This document shows positions 62,176 to 64,000 of a DNA stretch of 64,000 nt, in pieces; within the stretch, counting starts at the first letter, position 1; every line of letters begins with the position of its first letter. The notes under the pieces were generated by a model, which saw only the letters and a program-made list of their open reading frames with translations, searched no databases and was not told where the DNA came from. The DNA lies in assembly GCF_015767245.1 (NCBI RefSeq), contig NZ_JADOTV010000002.1, positions 186,001-250,000 on the forward strand. Direction: 5' to 3'. The position numbers and the translations under genes were made by a program. This stretch comes from Aureivirga sp. CE67. GTDB taxonomy: Bacteria > Bacteroidota > Bacteroidia > Flavobacteriales > Flavobacteriaceae.

Positions 62176-64000
62176 TTATTTGATGATAATTTTTTCAACT
62201 CTTCTCTTACCATTAGCTTCTAAAGAAACAAGGTAGATTCCAGGTTTTAGAGAGCTGATGTTAATTTCGTTTCTGTTAGCAGAGAATTTTTGATTTAATA
62301 CTTTAGCACCAAGAATATTGATGATTGTAACATTTCCTTTTTCTTCAGAATCAATATATAATTTTCCTGAAGCAGGGTTAGGATATACACTAATTGTAGC
62401 TAAATCAAACTCCTCTAATCCAATTTGGTTATTGTAAACAATGTATTGCTCTTCACCATTCATGATGAAATCTTTTTCTCCAATAGCAAAGAAAATATTA
62501 TCAGAAGCTTTTACCATGATTCTAGCATCTTCATAGTATCCAATCTCTGTTGGAATATCAACAGATTCTTGTCCATCATTAGGTGTGTTTTCTAATAAAG
62601 TAACAATTGATTCTCCATCGTTAGCAATTAAGAAAATATCTACACTTGCAGCATTGATTGGAGCCATATCTGTATTTTCAACATTCCATTTTACAGTTTT
62701 AGTTGATCCAGGTTGCCAAGTAGTTCCGTCAAAAGAAGGAGTTGTTACTTTAAATGGTCCAGCAGCAGTTGATATAGTTACTTTCATATCGTCTGTTCTA
62801 CTTTGACCTACTCCCATTTTGTTATCTCTTACCGTAGCAGCGAAATTTAAATCTCTTGCTACGATTGGAATTTGTTCCCATTCCCAACCAATATTTCCAT
62901 TAGTTGATTCGAAGATTGATACTAAATTAGGAAAGTATCTTTTGTTGTTATGTCTTGGTTTATAAGATCTAAATAATGGATTTTCATCTTCATTTGGAGT
63001 TGGTTTTAAAGATAAATAATTTAAGTATCTATCTTTTTGTTCCCAACAATAAGTTAATTGATCTCCATCAGCATCAGAAGCAGTAGCTTCTAATACAAAA
63101 GCAGTTCCCATAGGGATAATGTAATCATCACCTGCATCTACAGTTGGAGCTTGGTTATCAAATTCAGTAATTGAAGCGCAGTTACCACCTGAACCATTTC
63201 TTACATGGTATGCAACTTGTGCCATGTTAATTTGGTTGAAATAATCATCTCCTGAACTTTGAACATCTAAATCACCTGAAATTCCAGCATAACTCATAAC
63301 AGTTGACCCACTTCCTGGCTCTACCTGGAATTGGTGTTTTTCACCATTTCCACTTGAATTTACATTGGATACGTGTGTGTGGTTAGCTCCAAATTGATGT
63401 CCCATCTCGTGAGAAGCGTAGTTTGTATCAAAAGCATCTCCTTCAGGAATGTTGTGTCTTGTCCAAGCACTTGCACTTTGTCCTGGAACACAAATACATC
63501 CAATACATCCTGCATTTCCTTGTGGGTTTCCAGTTGAGAATAAATGTCCAAAATCATATTCAGAATTAGTAAATGTAGCACTAATTGTGTTTTGAATTTG
63601 TTGATTGAACTGAGTCTGATCAGAAGCATTCCAAGTAAATGGATCTGTAACAGGGTCTAAGTAAATTACTTCATCATTATCAGCAATTAAGTTGATATGA
63701 ACTGTAAAATCTTTTTCGAAGATTCCATTTAATCTTGTCATTGTAGCATTCATTGCAGCTAAAGCAGCAGATTTAGTTCCTCCATGATAAGTAGTATATT
63801 CTGCAGTAGAAGCTAAAGCAACTCTATAAGTTCTTAACTTTCCATCATAAGAATGTCTATTTTGAACTTCTTCGATATCTTTGATTCCAGCTTCTTCAGT
63901 AAGACATTCGAAGTTATGATCCACAGTATAACCTGATTTTCTATCATAAATAGCGTATAATCCTTCAGCTACATCAATAGACTCGATGTATGTTGTTGGA
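62176..64000 (-). CDS. Secreted reprolysin-like zinc metalloprotease with T9SS sorting domain (paralogue 2, N-terminus beyond right edge)
   Basis: The visible 607 residues align with paralogue 1 over their whole length and are identical at most positions. They cover the last part of the propeptide, the zinc motif HEMGHQFGANH, STVMSYAGI, the Ig-like region and the T9SS tail (VYPNPASGKLYIDS to RRVEKIIIK). I carried the frame past the GTG at 63924 to the edge: the residues there (TTYIESIDVAEGLYAIYDRKSGYT) still match paralogue 1, so that GTG is not the start and the gene is merely cut off. About 150 residues are missing. Confidence 0.92.
   Translation of the reverse strand, partial: PTTYIESIDVAEGLYAIYDRKSGYTVDHNFECLTEEAGIKDIEEVQNRHSYDGKLRTYRVALASTAEYTTYHGGTKSAALAAMNATMTRLNGIFEKDFTVHINLIADNDEVIYLDPVTDPFTWNASDQTQFNQQIQNTISATFTNSEYDFGHLFSTGNPQGNAGCIGCICVPGQSASAWTRHNIPEGDAFDTNYASHEMGHQFGANHTHVSNVNSSGNGEKHQFQVEPGSGSTVMSYAGISGDLDVQSSGDDYFNQINMAQVAYHVRNGSGGNCASITEFDNQAPTVDAGDDYIIPMGTAFVLEATASDADGDQLTYCWEQKDRYLNYLSLKPTPNEDENPLFRSYKPRHNNKRYFPNLVSIFESTNGNIGWEWEQIPIVARDLNFAATVRDNKMGVGQSRTDDMKVTISTAAGPFKVTTPSFDGTTWQPGSTKTVKWNVENTDMAPINAASVDIFLIANDGESIVTLLENTPNDGQESVDIPTEIGYYEDARIMVKASDNIFFAIGEKDFIMNGEEQYIVYNNQIGLEEFDLATISVYPNPASGKLYIDSEEKGNVTIINILGAKVLNQKFSANRNEINISSLKPGIYLVSLEANGKRRVEKIIIK

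Noticed and set aside
63922-63924. GTG as the start of the second metalloprotease
   Set aside because: The frame stays open to the window edge and the upstream residues match the propeptide of the first protease, so the gene is simply cut by the edge.
1-64000. CRISPR array, rRNA genes, riboswitch or insertion sequence
   Set aside because: I found no regularly spaced repeats, no rRNA-like stretches, no recognisable riboswitch core and no transposase in either strand.

Overview
The window is a 64 kb, AT-rich chromosomal segment (about one third G+C by eye) from a member of the Bacteroidota, almost certainly a Flavobacteriaceae. The reasons are Bacteroidota-type promoters (TTTG-N19-TAnnTTTG), few Shine-Dalgarno sequences, an alternative complex III operon, type IX secretion (T9SS) sorting domains, a PorP/SprF protein, and small families known mainly from this group (DUF6089, DUF6341, DUF6427). 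I cannot name the genus. Most of the window is ordinary core genome. I see no prophage, insertion sequence, integrase or CRISPR array.

Layout. Positions 1-4312 (minus) hold CBS protein, nadK, DUF6089 barrel, uppS and bamA, an envelope-biogenesis run cut by the left edge. Positions 4506-7831 (plus) hold pdxJ, an alpha/beta hydrolase, a small membrane protein and tig. An M20 peptidase, tRNA-Leu(UAG), upp, two membrane proteins and trmB follow up to 12296. A mevalonate-kinase-like/UbiA-prenyltransferase pair (minus) and a ketoacyl synthase/bioB pair (plus) lead to the largest operon, actABCDEF-coxBA (17513-28879). This operon encodes a quinol:cytochrome c oxidoreductase followed by cytochrome oxidase subunits II and I. 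Its ActA carries a duplicated mono-haem domain.

Positions 29101-37504 mix a glycosyltransferase/LpxH-like pair, small conserved proteins, a MOSC protein, a NaChBac-type voltage-gated channel with a TLEDW filter, and a PorP/SprF-OmpA pair. Positions 37773-42173 encode a two-gene NAD-linked formate dehydrogenase (NuoE/NuoF fusion plus NuoG-like molybdo-subunit). A LytS/LytTR two-component system (minus) stands back to back with an ABC exporter whose permease is fused to an M1 peptidase (plus, 44271-48456).

The right part holds ileS, a zinc-less DksA/TraR protein and lspA. IleS has a rearranged HIGH motif, GIHH. Next come an acyltransferase, a Cys/His-rich repeat lipoprotein, an NtrY-like kinase with an enoyl-CoA hydratase, a lone KorB, a threonine dehydrogenase-like SDR, and two tandem paralogous secreted metalloproteases with T9SS tails. 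The second protease runs off the right edge. The items most worth a second look are the GIHH IleRS, the Cys-rich lipoprotein, the sodium-channel homologue, the seven-haem ActA, and a structured intergenic repeat at 28961-29092 with a shorter relative at 12312-12350.
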